Shown: positions 1 to 9,162 of the stretch, in pieces | Position numbering within the stretch: position 1 is the stretch's first letter | Layout of the letters: every line of letters starts with the position of its first letter | From: Lachnospiraceae bacterium NE2001 | GTDB lineage: Bacteria; Bacillota; Clostridia; Lachnospirales; Lachnospiraceae | Length of the DNA: 64,000 bases | Direction: 5' to 3' | Assembly (NCBI GenBank): GCA_900110635.1 | Contig: FOEK01000004.1 | Location: 1 to 64,000, forward strand | Notes under the pieces: model-generated | Seen by the model: only the letters and a program-made list of their open reading frames with translations | Told to the model about the DNA's origin: nothing | Database searches by the model: none | Program-made: the position numbers and the translations under genes

Positions 1-167
1 AAAGCAGCTTTACCATTTTCCTTATAAGCGTTAATCAAGCGGTTAAGGTGTCTCCTGGTTATTCCAAGAGAGAGTGCAGCTCGATTCTTATTTCCTCCTT
101 CGTCTACAAGTCGTTTTACTACTTCATACTTCTTTTGTTCATCCATATTTAAGTCAATTCTCCTCAT
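1..167 (-). CDS. ISNCY-like transposase, N-terminal part (runs off the window edge)
   Basis: Minus-strand reading frame, open to the left edge, encoding a helix-turn-helix segment of the kind that opens ISNCY/IS1202-type transposases: a motif GGNKNRAALSLGITRRHLNR followed by a basic stretch. An AGGAGG Shine-Dalgarno site at 173-178 lies 2 nt from a first ATG (170) and 5 nt from a second ATG (167); the second is the better start. Only about 55 residues are visible, so the catalytic domain, and whether the element is intact, cannot be judged. Family assignment rests on my memory of the conserved N-terminus and could instead be another HTH-led transposase. Confidence 0.6.
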   Translation of the reverse strand, partial: MRRIDLNMDEQKKYEVVKRLVDEGGNKNRAALSLGITRRHLNRLINAYKENGKAA

Positions 168-207
168 CATGTCCTCCTCTCAAGTGAGAGGATATTATAT
201 CACATTG

Positions 208-243
208 GGACATTTTCATTTGTGGTTTAATAGGACATTATCA
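208..243. repeat. Paired direct repeats at the IS end
   Basis: GGACATTTTCA (208-218) recurs as GGACATTATCA (233-243), 10 of 11 bases identical, 25 bp apart. They lie just upstream of the transposase start and before the MATE promoter, so they may be transposase-binding repeats of the IS terminus. The exact outer end of the element cannot be fixed without the other end. Confidence 0.4.
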
Positions 244-283
244 AAAATGACTTATAATCCTCCAAAATTAAACCTATAATATA

Positions 284-311
284 TTGAAATGATTTCTTTA
301 TTTGATATAAT
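284..311 (+). promoter_or_regulatory. Promoter of the MATE gene
   Basis: TTGAAA (284-289), 16-bp spacer, TATAAT (306-311). It lies 50 bp upstream of the chosen MATE start at 364. This placement argues against the in-frame ATG at 289, which would sit inside the promoter. Confidence 0.65.
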
Positions 312-363
312 AGACGCTATCTATTTAAAACATACACGAGAATTATACAACAATGGAGATAAA

Positions 364-1758
364 ATGTTAACAAAGGCAAGAAGAAAATATATAGGGGACA
401 AGGCCTTCTACAGGATGTTGCTTGGGGTAGCGCTGCCCATTATGGTGCAGAACGGTATGACCAACTTCGTCAGCTTTCTGGACAACATAATGGTAGGCCA
501 GCTGGGTACTGAGCAGATGTCAGGCGTCGCGATAGTAAACCAGCTTATTTTCATATTCTTTCTTTTTATCTTTGGCGGACTTTCAGGAGTGGGCATCTTT
601 ACGGCCCAGTACTATGGCAATCACGATGACGAAGGTATCAGACACACCTTTAGATATAAACTGTGGCTGGGATTTATCATCACAGTTGTTATCACATTTA
701 TACTTCTCAAGTTCGGCCCGGACATAATAAGCTTCTATCTGAATAAGTCTGACGACGGCGGCAATCTGGAGGCAACACTGAACTTCGGTCTGGAGTATCT
801 GGGTGTTATCCTCTTTATGCTTCCTATAGTTTATATCACACAGGTTTACTGCAGCACTCTCAGGGAATGCGGCGAGACAAAGGTTCCGATGATTGCCGGA
901 GTAACCGCAGTGCTTTCAAACCTTGTGCTGGACTACCTACTTATCTTCGGAAAGCTGGGGCTTCCAGCCATGGGCGTAAAGGGTGCCGCACTTGCAACCT
1001 GTATAGCCAGAGTTATTGAAATGATGATCGTCCTTGTATGGTGCTCAACACACAAGAGAACCCATACCTACCTGAGGGGAATCTACAAGACTATCAAGAT
1101 TCCTTCCAAGCTGGTAGGAAAATATTTTATAACTGGCATACCGCTCCTTCTCAACGAAGGACTGTGGTCTGTGGGAATAGCTATGCTGAACCAGGCATAC
1201 TCAGTTAGAGGATTAAATGTTGTCGCTGGTATGAACATAGCAACCACCATCAATAATCTGTTCAACATAGTATTTGTGGCAATGGGCGACGCGGTAGCAA
1301 TCATTATCGGCCAGCATCTTGGAGCTGGTGATATGAAAAAAGCAAAGGAAGATGATACTAAGATCATCGCCTTTGCTATAATGAGTTCTATGGCAATCGG
1401 TGCTATAATGTTCTGCCTGTCGGGCCTTTTCCCAAAAGCCTATACAGAAGTAAACCCAATAGCCCAGCTTGTTGCGACACATTTCATTATGGTTCAAGCT
1501 CTGGTTATGCCAAAGGATGCGTTCCTGCATACCTCGTACTTCACTATTAGAGCTGGAGGAAAGACAATCATCACCTTCCTCTTTGACAGCTTCTTCATAC
1601 TTGTTGTGAGTGTGCCGCTGGCAAATGTATTAGTTCACTTTACTACGCTTGGACCGGCCACGATCTTTGCACTGGTTCATGCAGCCGATCTGATAAAATG
1701 TGTCATAGGCTTTATCCTGGTCAAGAAGGGTGTATGGATGAAAAACATCGTCACATAA
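364..1758 (+). CDS. MATE family multidrug/toxin efflux transporter
   Basis: 464-residue integral membrane protein of the MATE superfamily (NorM/DinF-like), which exports cationic drugs or metabolites by sodium or proton antiport. The first hydrophobic repeat carries the typical pattern LPIMVQNGMTNFVSFLDN then MVGQLGTEQMSGVAIVNQL, and about 12 hydrophobic segments follow in two homologous halves. The start at 364 is chosen because GGAGAT lies just upstream and a consensus promoter lies between 284 and 311. It stands alone on the plus strand next to an IS end and converges with the SbcC-like gene. Substrate cannot be told from sequence. Confidence 0.9.
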   Translation: MLTKARRKYIGDKAFYRMLLGVALPIMVQNGMTNFVSFLDNIMVGQLGTEQMSGVAIVNQLIFIFFLFIFGGLSGVGIFTAQYYGNHDDEGIRHTFRYKLWLGFIITVVITFILLKFGPDIISFYLNKSDDGGNLEATLNFGLEYLGVILFMLPIVYITQVYCSTLRECGETKVPMIAGVTAVLSNLVLDYLLIFGKLGLPAMGVKGAALATCIARVIEMMIVLVWCSTHKRTHTYLRGIYKTIKIPSKLVGKYFITGIPLLLNEGLWSVGIAMLNQAYSVRGLNVVAGMNIATTINNLFNIVFVAMGDAVAIIIGQHLGAGDMKKAKEDDTKIIAFAIMSSMAIGAIMFCLSGLFPKAYTEVNPIAQLVATHFIMVQALVMPKDAFLHTSYFTIRAGGKTIITFLFDSFFILVVSVPLANVLVHFTTLGPATIFALVHAADLIKCVIGFILVKKGVWMKNIVT

Positions 1759-1785
1759 CATTTGACTAATATATCAAATACAAAT

Positions 1786-3873
1786 CTATGCAATCGAGGA
1801 GTGGCAGGTCATATAAATGACCTGGTACTCCTTACTTATTTCATCCAGAAACCTCTTTGCACCAGCCAGGTTGTTATCATCCAGATTGGAAAAGGAATCA
1901 TCCATTATGATAAATGGTTTCTCCTTTTCATACATTGCATCCAGGAGGGCCATACGAGCCGCAAGTCCAATCATATCTGAGTAACCAGTACACTGAGCTT
2001 CAACATCGTGATATGCCCCCTCTTCTCTACGTGATATAGAAAGGTTGGCATCTATCTCAAAGTCGCCCTTCTCCCCAGTAAGTATCTCATAATACTTTTC
2101 AAATGAAATCTTAAGAGGAGCTATATATGTAGAAACAAAGCTATCCTTTGCCTTTCCAAGATACTTATCTGTAAGCTTTGCTATCTCATACTTTGCTGAC
2201 AGCTCTTCCTGTCTTTCCTTAAGACTGACAAGCTGTTCCTTCTGATCATTCAGATTATCTATTCTCTCCAGTATATCCTGTTCTTCCTGATTAAGTCTGG
2301 TAATAATGGTTCTCGACTCATTCATCTCATTTGTGAGCTTGTCCAGCTGAGCAGTAAGCTCTGTATCATCTGACAAAAACTCCCTGTGAGATTCCTTGTA
2401 GTGTTCCCATTCCGCCTTCTTTGCAGTCAGTTCATCCTGGATTTCCTTGGTCTCCGACTCATAGATTGACTTGTTGTTCTTTGCCTCTATGAACTCTCTT
2501 GCCTTGGCCTTCATGTCATAAAGGAAGCTTTCTGCATCAACTCTGGAGTAAGAAGCACCGAAACGACTCATAAACTCCTTTAGACTGTTTTCGTAGGACT
2601 TGATCGAATCGTTGTTAGCTTTGATATTCTGTCTATATCTCTCTATCTGAGCCTTATCATTTACGCTGGTCTGAGATGCTCCAGTACCGCCTGTGTATAC
2701 CACCTTCTCAGAAAGAGCCTTATACATAGTGATGATACCCTCAATGATAAATACAGTTCCAGCGGCAACAGCAGGAACAAGGAATGCTTTCTTTAGTACA
2801 GCCACAAGCACAGCAAGAGCTATGCCAACTACCATAAAGATCACTCCAAGTACTATCCTCTGCTTCCGTTTCTCACGAAGCTCAGCCCTGGCCTCCTGCA
2901 CCTTGCTGTCGGTATCTGCGGCAGCAGCTTCATTTTCCTGCAATGTATCGATCAAGGTCTCAAGAGTCTCGTTCTTCTGTATCAGATTCTGAACCTCGTT
3001 ACAGATTCCAATATGCTCATCAAACTCAGATTCCTCTGGAACACCAGCTTCAAAGACCTTGCTTAGTCTGTCCAGTTTCGTATTATCAATCGTAGGAAGT
3101 GCATTAAAGCTCTTCTCCAGACCGTCTATCTCAGCCTTGAGTTTCCTCGCCTCACTCAACTCTCTATTCTTCTGATCAAGAACAGCGAACTTTTCTTCTT
3201 CGTTCTTAGTATTGGCTCTGACATCCCTGATACGCTTTTCCAGATCTTCTGTGGTAGCTATGCTGCGTTCCAGCTCGCCGATGGTATTCTTCAGCCTGCA
3301 AAGATCTCCCGTTACTCTCGTAGGAGATTTCTCATTCAGATAATCCTTCAGCTTCTTCTTTGACTTATCGTAATTCTCCAGATCACCCTTTTGAGAAAGA
3401 GAACCTACCTTCGCATTTATCACACTATTGGTTCCCTGGTACTGAACATCTGAATGACCGATAAATGCTGTACGCAGGAATGACTCTCGGTTCACACCGA
3501 AGAGTTCCTCACCTATGTTCTCGGAATAGTCATCTGTCTCCAGTTTCGTTGTAGTATCAAGAAGCTTGAAAGTTGCCTCGTTATCCTTCTTTGCAAAATT
3601 ACGCACTATGGTATAGCATTTGCCACCCACCTCAAAGGTAAGCTCGCCACCAAAATACCCACTATTCCAAGGAAGAAACTGTTTCCTCTCATTATCCTGA
3701 TAGTTCTTCTTGGAAGTTCCATCCAGGCCGTAAAACATAGCACGAATAAAAGCAGACAGCGTAGACTTGCCCCAGCCATTATTCTCACAGATTCTGTGAA
3801 CATCTGACTTAAAATCTATATCAACACCTGACAGTCTTCCAAAGTTTTCTATGTGACAGCTGATCAGTCTCAT
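1786..3873 (-). CDS. SbcC/YhaN-like AAA ATPase of a nuclease complex
   Basis: 695-residue SMC/Rad50-type ATPase. The N-terminus has the SbcC-like opening IENFGRLSGVDIDF and a Walker A motif NGWGKST near residue 35; long coiled coils fill the middle; a C-terminal Walker B (FIIMDDSFSNLDD) completes the ATP-binding head. Two hydrophobic segments near residues 335-385 interrupt the coiled coil, a feature I associate with YhaN-type rather than canonical SbcC proteins, suggesting membrane association. Its start overlaps the 3' end of the SbcD-like gene by 4 nt, so the two are translationally coupled and should form a DNA end-processing complex. Shorter than typical SbcC (about 1000 residues). Confidence 0.85.
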   Translation of the reverse strand: MRLISCHIENFGRLSGVDIDFKSDVHRICENNGWGKSTLSAFIRAMFYGLDGTSKKNYQDNERKQFLPWNSGYFGGELTFEVGGKCYTIVRNFAKKDNEATFKLLDTTTKLETDDYSENIGEELFGVNRESFLRTAFIGHSDVQYQGTNSVINAKVGSLSQKGDLENYDKSKKKLKDYLNEKSPTRVTGDLCRLKNTIGELERSIATTEDLEKRIRDVRANTKNEEEKFAVLDQKNRELSEARKLKAEIDGLEKSFNALPTIDNTKLDRLSKVFEAGVPEESEFDEHIGICNEVQNLIQKNETLETLIDTLQENEAAAADTDSKVQEARAELREKRKQRIVLGVIFMVVGIALAVLVAVLKKAFLVPAVAAGTVFIIEGIITMYKALSEKVVYTGGTGASQTSVNDKAQIERYRQNIKANNDSIKSYENSLKEFMSRFGASYSRVDAESFLYDMKAKAREFIEAKNNKSIYESETKEIQDELTAKKAEWEHYKESHREFLSDDTELTAQLDKLTNEMNESRTIITRLNQEEQDILERIDNLNDQKEQLVSLKERQEELSAKYEIAKLTDKYLGKAKDSFVSTYIAPLKISFEKYYEILTGEKGDFEIDANLSISRREEGAYHDVEAQCTGYSDMIGLAARMALLDAMYEKEKPFIIMDDSFSNLDDNNLAGAKRFLDEISKEYQVIYMTCHSSIA

Positions 3874-5009
3874 GCTAAAGCCTCCTCTCCTGCAAGTAAT
3901 AGTACTCCCGTTCTGATAATCTTGGCTGCATCATCCTGAGACAGATTACCCGCCTCCTGTTCAGCCTTTATGAGGCGTACAAACTCCCCCTTAAGGGTCT
4001 TATCGTTTACAAATGAATTATAATCGATAACCGGACTGGTCTTATCACGTACAGATATGTAATAGAAATCCCTCTCCAGCATCTTTTCTATATATGTTAT
4101 ATCAAAATCGGCATCCAGAGAGGCGCCACCAGTAAGCACCGCCTTAACCATATCCTTGTCCAGGACATTTGCCTCGGCAGCCATCTCACGAATCTTAGCG
4201 ATAGCCTCATCTGATGTAAGTATATCCGCCACATCTATACGAAGTTCCTGCATCACTCTCTCGGCAAATGGAATAAACTCCACATCCAGCTTTGGAGCAT
4301 TTCCCTCTTCCTTCGTAATAGTCAGCATATTGAAGCCTCGCGGACCGCACTCATCAAAGCCTCTTCCCTCAAGACAGCCCGGATATGAATAGATACCCCT
4401 GGCATCAAGCTTCTCAATCTTTGGCTCGTGAACATGACCCAGGGCCATATAATCTATGCCACGATTACGGTAATCACGAAGAGAGATAACCTCAGCTTTT
4501 TTGTCGGCCATATTCTCCACTTCCTGACCATGAAGGGTAACAATATTAAACTTTGTCTGATCAAGAACAAGGCTGTCAACCAGGTGGCTGTTATTCTCCT
4601 TTGTCAGCTCAGCACCAGTAATAACCACATCAAAACCATCCTCTGAGATAGTATAGCTGGTCCAATCATCACCAAAAAGCTTCAGATTCTCAGGCTGAGA
4701 ACCATTCTTCTTGATCATATCCTGTATGATTCCTGTAGCATCGTGATTTCCCCTAAGATAGTAAAATGTTATCTCTGGGTGGTTATTTATAGCAGCAAGA
4801 ACTGAGTTTCTCGAAGTAGCCAGAATAGAAGACTTGTCAAAGAGGTCGCCAGCTATAATGATAGCTGTCACATTCTCATTTGCGGCATAGTTCACCATAT
4901 TATTAAAAGTGACAAGGAGCTCGTTCCGCCTCTCCTTTGCCTGCTCATCGCTAAAATGTGCGTCCAGCTTTGACTCAAGATGTATATCTGCGGTGTGCAA
5001 AATCTTCAT
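3870..5009 (-). CDS. SbcD/YhaO-like metallophosphoesterase nuclease
   Basis: 379-residue calcineurin-like phosphoesterase. All metal-binding motifs are visible in order: DIH near the N-terminus (HTADIHLESKL), GDLFD, GNHD, TLHGQE and GHVHEP. These place it in the Mre11/SbcD/YhaO nuclease family, which opens or trims DNA ends together with a Rad50-like ATPase. The start ATG has an AAAGGA site upstream. It is the first gene of a two-gene unit, overlapping the ATPase by 4 nt. A small hairpin (GATGAG-ACAC-CTCATC, 5032-5047) lies in its leader. Confidence 0.9.
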   Translation of the reverse strand: MKILHTADIHLESKLDAHFSDEQAKERRNELLVTFNNMVNYAANENVTAIIIAGDLFDKSSILATSRNSVLAAINNHPEITFYYLRGNHDATGIIQDMIKKNGSQPENLKLFGDDWTSYTISEDGFDVVITGAELTKENNSHLVDSLVLDQTKFNIVTLHGQEVENMADKKAEVISLRDYRNRGIDYMALGHVHEPKIEKLDARGIYSYPGCLEGRGFDECGPRGFNMLTITKEEGNAPKLDVEFIPFAERVMQELRIDVADILTSDEAIAKIREMAAEANVLDKDMVKAVLTGGASLDADFDITYIEKMLERDFYYISVRDKTSPVIDYNSFVNDKTLKGEFVRLIKAEQEAGNLSQDDAAKIIRTGVLLLAGEEALA

Positions 5010-5311
5010 AACAATTCATCCTTTCTTTTTTGATGAGACACCTCATCCTTTAGCCCCCTCTAGGGGAAGGCTAGTACATATTCTAACATCGATCAAACTG
5101 ACCTTCAAGCAACCGTCAGTTGTTTGTACGTCAATCAGCTGATTATATTATGCCATATTAGCTGGGTAATAAATCGGACTCAATACACGAAAATGGGCGG
5201 TCCCAAGGACCGCCCAGGCCTAGCTTATTCCGAAGCTAACCACTTATTCATGAGTCTGACATATATGTAAAGGGCAATTGCGAGAGTGTGCAACTCCCCC
5301 AGTCAGTAACT
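5010..5311. other. Intergenic stretch between sbcD-like and EAL genes
   Basis: No gene. It holds a leader hairpin of the sbcD-like gene (5032-5047), an imperfect GC-rich hairpin around the CCCCCTCTAGGGG core (5052-5072), and the terminator of the EAL gene (5189-5215). A sequence resembling the CCCCCTCTA core recurs inverted near 60608-60628. Confidence 0.6.
5189..5215 (-). terminator. Rho-independent terminator of the EAL gene
   Basis: A 9-bp perfect stem GGGCGGTCC/GGACCGCCC (5195-5203 and 5207-5215) with a 3-nt loop. On the minus strand it is followed by ATTTTCG. It lies about 100 nt beyond the EAL stop codon. Confidence 0.7.
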
Positions 5312-7204
5312 TCATGAAGCGTTTTTTGTTTCAATAAATCTTATAAAATCGCTTTTTGAGAGAGGCTTTGAATAGTAATAGCCCTGGATATAATCTATAC
5401 CAAGCTTCTTTATACCTTCAACCTGCTCCTCTGTTTCAACTCCCTCTGCAACTATCTTTAGTCCCAGATCTTTGATCATTCCAACTGTTGCTCTCATGAC
5501 TATCTCAGCTCTCTTATTGGTGAAATAATCCTGAACCATGCTCCTGTCAAACTTAACTATATTAACCGGCATATCAACTATGTAGTTAAGATTTGATTCA
5601 CCTGTACCAAAGTCATCCAGTGAGAAGCCACAACCCATATTCATCAGTTGTTTCATGTTCTCCAGCAGAATATTTCTCTGATTAAGAGTAGAGCTTTCGG
5701 TTATCTCGAGGTTAATCTCCTTAGGACGCACCTCCTCTAACCTCATTATCTCATGATAGGTGCTGGAAAGCATAGGGTTTTCACACTGGGAAACTGAAAG
5801 GTTTACCTCAACGTAGTCAATACCCTTCATCTTAAGATTATTCTCCTTGATACATCTGCAGGTCTTGCTAAATACTCTCTCACCAATTTCCCCGATAAGT
5901 CCGGACTCCTCAGCCACCGGTATAAACCTCCCAGGCATTATGAGCTTGCCGTCATTTCCTCTGATTCTCGCAAGTGCTTCAGCAGATACAAACTTTCCCG
6001 TTTCCACAGAATAGATAGGCTGATAGAACACCTCAACCCTGTCAGTCCGAAGTGCATCCTTGATTTCGAGTACCATTGCCCTGTACTCCTTGATGTCCTG
6101 ACCAGCAGTCTCATCAAGAGTTCTCATATCCTCGCCCTTATCAAACTTGTAACGATTTCTTTCATATACTTTGATGAATTCCTCTGCCGAGGAAACTATA
6201 TGGCCATCTGGGATATAGAGAAACTTTGTATTCAGGATAGAATTCTCGCCCCACTTACTCTTGAAACGCTGTCTGATAACATCAAGATTAACAGCACTTT
6301 CGATCTCGTTCATCTCACGCTGGCCCATGTCATAAACAAGTGCGAAGTCATTATCATTTAACCTGAACAGCTTGGCAAAACCAAAGGAATTAAGGAACTC
6401 AGCCATCTCAACGATAATCTTCTTCTGTTCCTCATCACTCTTCTTGATCTCGCTCTCATTGCATACGATAACGCAGGAGAACTTCTTCAGATTCTCAAAC
6501 TCCTGACGAAGATACATAGCAAAAGTTTCAAATGAGAAGCAGCCTGCTGTCCTATCGAGATATACCTCAGGATTCTCCAGCTCCGAATACAGAATAAAGA
6601 GACCAAGTGAAGAACCAAAGCCTACAAGCAGCGCATACGGTGCAAAGAACTGAACTATTGCTGCTGCTATCTCGAGTGCCATCCAGGATCTTATAGCCTT
6701 ACGTCTATGCATATTCATCAGACTAGCATATACAAATGTCGTAACAAGTGTAGATACAATGTAGAGAAGCGCAAAGATGTAGGTTATTACAACCGAAGTA
6801 CCATAGGTATAAACTGTTCTGCCTTCGTGATAATAGGAAATCGGAGTAACCATTATAAGTGCCGCACCTACAAAACCTAATATGAGAACTGCCATCTTAA
6901 ATGTGACATTTTCTCTCATATGTACCACGGTATTATAGGTATAAGCAAATGCGAAATAAGCCGATGTCACAAGAGAAACAAGATAAAGCTTGCAAACGCC
7001 CTCTACTAAGAGGGCTGGCAAGATGTGCCTGTATCCAATTGCGATGATGGAGGAAATATCAAGAACAACACAAGTTGTATAGACTATTAGACACTGTCTA
7101 AATATCTTTTCACTTTTCAGTCCTACACTCTCATGTCTGGAAATAAAGAATATTAGGATAAGATCAAATACTAATCCACATAATTGAACTTCAATATTTA
7201 ACAT
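5312..7204 (-). CDS. Membrane-bound EAL-domain c-di-GMP phosphodiesterase
   Basis: 630 residues. The first ~220 hold about seven hydrophobic segments, a membrane sensor module. A middle stretch (~220-370) sits where a GGDEF domain would be but lacks the GGDEF signature, so it is a degenerate cyclase domain at best. The C-terminal ~385-630 is an EAL domain with the catalytic landmarks present: EALARI, DDFGTG, KFDRS and VAEGVET followed by a QGYYYSKPL end. It should hydrolyse c-di-GMP at the inner membrane in response to an unknown signal. A GGGAGGTGG Shine-Dalgarno site precedes the start. It is divergent from the translesion polymerase. Confidence 0.9.
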   Translation of the reverse strand: MLNIEVQLCGLVFDLILIFFISRHESVGLKSEKIFRQCLIVYTTCVVLDISSIIAIGYRHILPALLVEGVCKLYLVSLVTSAYFAFAYTYNTVVHMRENVTFKMAVLILGFVGAALIMVTPISYYHEGRTVYTYGTSVVITYIFALLYIVSTLVTTFVYASLMNMHRRKAIRSWMALEIAAAIVQFFAPYALLVGFGSSLGLFILYSELENPEVYLDRTAGCFSFETFAMYLRQEFENLKKFSCVIVCNESEIKKSDEEQKKIIVEMAEFLNSFGFAKLFRLNDNDFALVYDMGQREMNEIESAVNLDVIRQRFKSKWGENSILNTKFLYIPDGHIVSSAEEFIKVYERNRYKFDKGEDMRTLDETAGQDIKEYRAMVLEIKDALRTDRVEVFYQPIYSVETGKFVSAEALARIRGNDGKLIMPGRFIPVAEESGLIGEIGERVFSKTCRCIKENNLKMKGIDYVEVNLSVSQCENPMLSSTYHEIMRLEEVRPKEINLEITESSTLNQRNILLENMKQLMNMGCGFSLDDFGTGESNLNYIVDMPVNIVKFDRSMVQDYFTNKRAEIVMRATVGMIKDLGLKIVAEGVETEEQVEGIKKLGIDYIQGYYYSKPLSKSDFIRFIETKNAS

Positions 7205-7316
7205 CTCACTCCACCTCCCTTCTCACACTGCTCACAAAGGGATCGTCGACTAGGCAATCAGCCAGGAAAATGTTATACTTAAGTGCAAAGTAACCTAGCT
7301 TAATTACCTATTTAAT

Positions 7317-7333
7317 TGTAACATAGAGTTACA
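7317..7333. promoter_or_regulatory. Palindrome TGTAAC-N5-GTTACA in the divergent region
   Basis: Perfect 6-bp arms TGTAAC (7317-7322) and GTTACA (7328-7333). Additional TAAC/TTAC half-sites lie nearby (around 7290 and 7306). It lies 113 bp upstream of the EAL gene start and is a candidate operator for that gene or the polymerase. The binding protein is unknown. Confidence 0.35.
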
Positions 7334-7383
7334 TTACTTGCACCAGTAAATATTTCACTTGAGCTAGAAATACTTTCGGATTT

Positions 7384-7416
7384 TTTGTGCATATTGCACA
7401 AGTTTCTTTGTGCAAT
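7384..7416. promoter_or_regulatory. Triple TTGTGCA/TGCACAA half-site cluster upstream of the polymerase
   Basis: Three alternating half-sites: TTGTGCA (7385-7391), ATTGCACAA (7393-7401) and TTGTGCAAT (7408-7416). The first two form a palindrome with a 3-nt centre; the last two form one with 9-bp arms and a 6-nt centre. No classical Firmicutes SOS box (CGAAC-N4-GTTCG) is seen here, so this cluster is the best operator candidate for the polymerase gene. Confidence 0.45.
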
Positions 7417-7480
7417 AGTTATGTTCGAAGTGGCTATTCAAAGCCAAAAAGACGTTAATTCTGTATTTCGAGTCTATTTT

Positions 7481-8878
7481 ATGGAAGAAAAAAGAGAAAA
7501 AAATAAAATACGACAATATATTGCCATCGACCTTAAGTCCTTCTATGCCTCAGTGGAATGCTTCGAACGGGGACTGGATCCACTTACCACAAATCTGGTG
7601 GTGGCCGACGAATCCAGAACCGACAAGACCATCTGTCTTGCAGTCTCTCCGTCCCTCAAGGCCTACGGAATTCCGGGCAGAGCCAGGCTCTTTGAAGCAA
7701 AGAAGATTCTAAATGACTACGAGAAGCGTACCGGAAAGCACGTGGACTTTATTATAGCTCCGCCCAGAATGGCACGTTATATAAAGTTTTCAACCGATAT
7801 CTATAACATTTATCTAAGATACATATCCTCCGAAGATATACATGTTTACAGTATCGACGAGGTCTTTATGGATGTGACCAGCTATCTTTCCATCTATAAT
7901 AAGACCGCCCACGAGCTGGCCATAACCATCATACGGACAGTTCTGGAGGAGACTGGTATCACCGCAACTGTTGGAATAGGCACAAATATGTACCTGGCGA
8001 AGATTGCCATGGATATAGTTGCAAAGCATATGCCAGCAGACAAGGACGGCGTTCGAATTGCTGAATTGGATGAAATGTCATACCGCCGGCTTCTTTGGGG
8101 ACATAAACCACTCACTGATTTCTGGCGAATCGGCCGCGGAACCGCAAGGCGTCTCGCCAACATGAAGATATACACCATGGGGCAGCTGGCCAGGGAAAGC
8201 CTATACAACGAGGACTATATCTACAAGATATTTGGTATCGACGCAGAGATTCTGATCGATCACGCCTGGGGGATTGAACCCACACTCATAGAGGATATAA
8301 AAAGCTATAAGCCTAGCACCAATTCCCTGTCCTCTGGCCAGGTACTGCAGGAACCCTATCCTACAGACAAGGCGCGTATCATCGTAGCTGAGATGACGGA
8401 TCTGCTGGTACTGGATATGGTGTCAAAAAAGGTGCTGTCGGATTCATTTACCCTGGTGATCGGATACGACAGAGAATCCGTTGATAAAGGCACTTACGAA
8501 GGCGATGTAGTAATTGATTACTACGGAAGAATGGTGCCTGTGCCCTCTCACGGAACCGCAAACTTTGGCGAGCATACCAGTTCCACTCAGAAGATAATGG
8601 CTGGAATGCTGGAACTGTTTGACAAGATAGTCACTCCCGATATTACTGTCCGGCGCATAACTATATCCGCCAACAACCTGAAGAAAGAATCCGAAACCTA
8701 CCAGCAAATGAACCTGTTCACGGACTACGGCCAGGAGGAGCAGGAGAAAAAACTCCAGCAGGCACTGCTGGAAATCCAGGGAAAATTCGGCAAAAATGCA
8801 GTACTAAAAGGCACCAACTACCTGGAAGGCGCAACCACACGGGAACGCAACTCCCAGATAGGTGGCCATAAATCTTAG
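7481..8878 (+). CDS. Y-family DNA polymerase (UvrX/DinB-like, translesion)
   Basis: 465 residues from the chosen start. Palm motifs are present: IAIDLKSFYASVE with the first catalytic Asp, and VYSIDEVFMDV with the SIDE catalytic pair; a helix-hairpin-helix follows (DFWRIGRGTARRLANM). The conserved opening begins shortly after the ATG at 7481; two earlier in-frame ATGs (7385, 7421) would add residues without homology, and the earliest lies inside the palindromic cluster. No good Shine-Dalgarno site precedes 7481, so the start is uncertain. The downstream YolD-like gene is the usual partner of UvrX-type polymerases. Expected role: error-prone bypass of DNA lesions. Confidence 0.88.
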   Translation: MEEKREKNKIRQYIAIDLKSFYASVECFERGLDPLTTNLVVADESRTDKTICLAVSPSLKAYGIPGRARLFEAKKILNDYEKRTGKHVDFIIAPPRMARYIKFSTDIYNIYLRYISSEDIHVYSIDEVFMDVTSYLSIYNKTAHELAITIIRTVLEETGITATVGIGTNMYLAKIAMDIVAKHMPADKDGVRIAELDEMSYRRLLWGHKPLTDFWRIGRGTARRLANMKIYTMGQLARESLYNEDYIYKIFGIDAEILIDHAWGIEPTLIEDIKSYKPSTNSLSSGQVLQEPYPTDKARIIVAEMTDLLVLDMVSKKVLSDSFTLVIGYDRESVDKGTYEGDVVIDYYGRMVPVPSHGTANFGEHTSSTQKIMAGMLELFDKIVTPDITVRRITISANNLKKESETYQQMNLFTDYGQEEQEKKLQQALLEIQGKFGKNAVLKGTNYLEGATTRERNSQIGGHKS

Positions 8879-8942
8879 ATAAAAGTACTGCAAGCTGAAG
8901 CAGGCAGCGTTAAACTAGAAGGTCACACTTACGGAGATCAAT

Positions 8943-9143
8943 ATGAACGTAGATTATAGTAAAGAATACAAGGATATAATAGATAAGGAGCGTCCGCAGC
9001 ATCACGGTGACGAGTTTGAGGCTCGTCATCCTCATATGACGCGTGAAGCCAGAGCAAAAATATTCGCCCCATTCGCAGCCCTGAAGGGCTACGAAGAGGC
9101 GATTGATGACGTAAGTAATTCAGTTAATAATACTAAGCCGTAA
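8943..9143 (+). CDS. YolD-like small protein
   Basis: 66 residues. The motif HPHMTREARAKIFAPFAALK followed by GYEEAI matches the conserved core of YolD-like proteins that accompany UvrX-type polymerases in Firmicutes. ATG start is preceded by GGAGATCAAT. It lies 64 nt after the polymerase stop on the same strand and is probably co-transcribed; its biochemical role is not established. Confidence 0.75.
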   Translation: MNVDYSKEYKDIIDKERPQHHGDEFEARHPHMTREARAKIFAPFAALKGYEEAIDDVSNSVNNTKP

Positions 9144-9162
9144 AGTCTGATCAGTCTTAGCT

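Noticed and set aside
289-363. Upstream start of the MATE gene at 289
   Set aside because: The promoter TTGAAA-N16-TATAAT at 284-311 would lie inside the coding region; the start at 364 has a better ribosome site.
5010-5311. Possible riboswitch in the sbcD-like leader
   Set aside because: Only two simple hairpins are present; no pattern of a known riboswitch or T-box could be seen.
7385-7480. Upstream starts of the translesion polymerase
   Set aside because: They would translate the palindromic cluster and add residues not seen in the family, although the ribosome site at 7481 is also poor.
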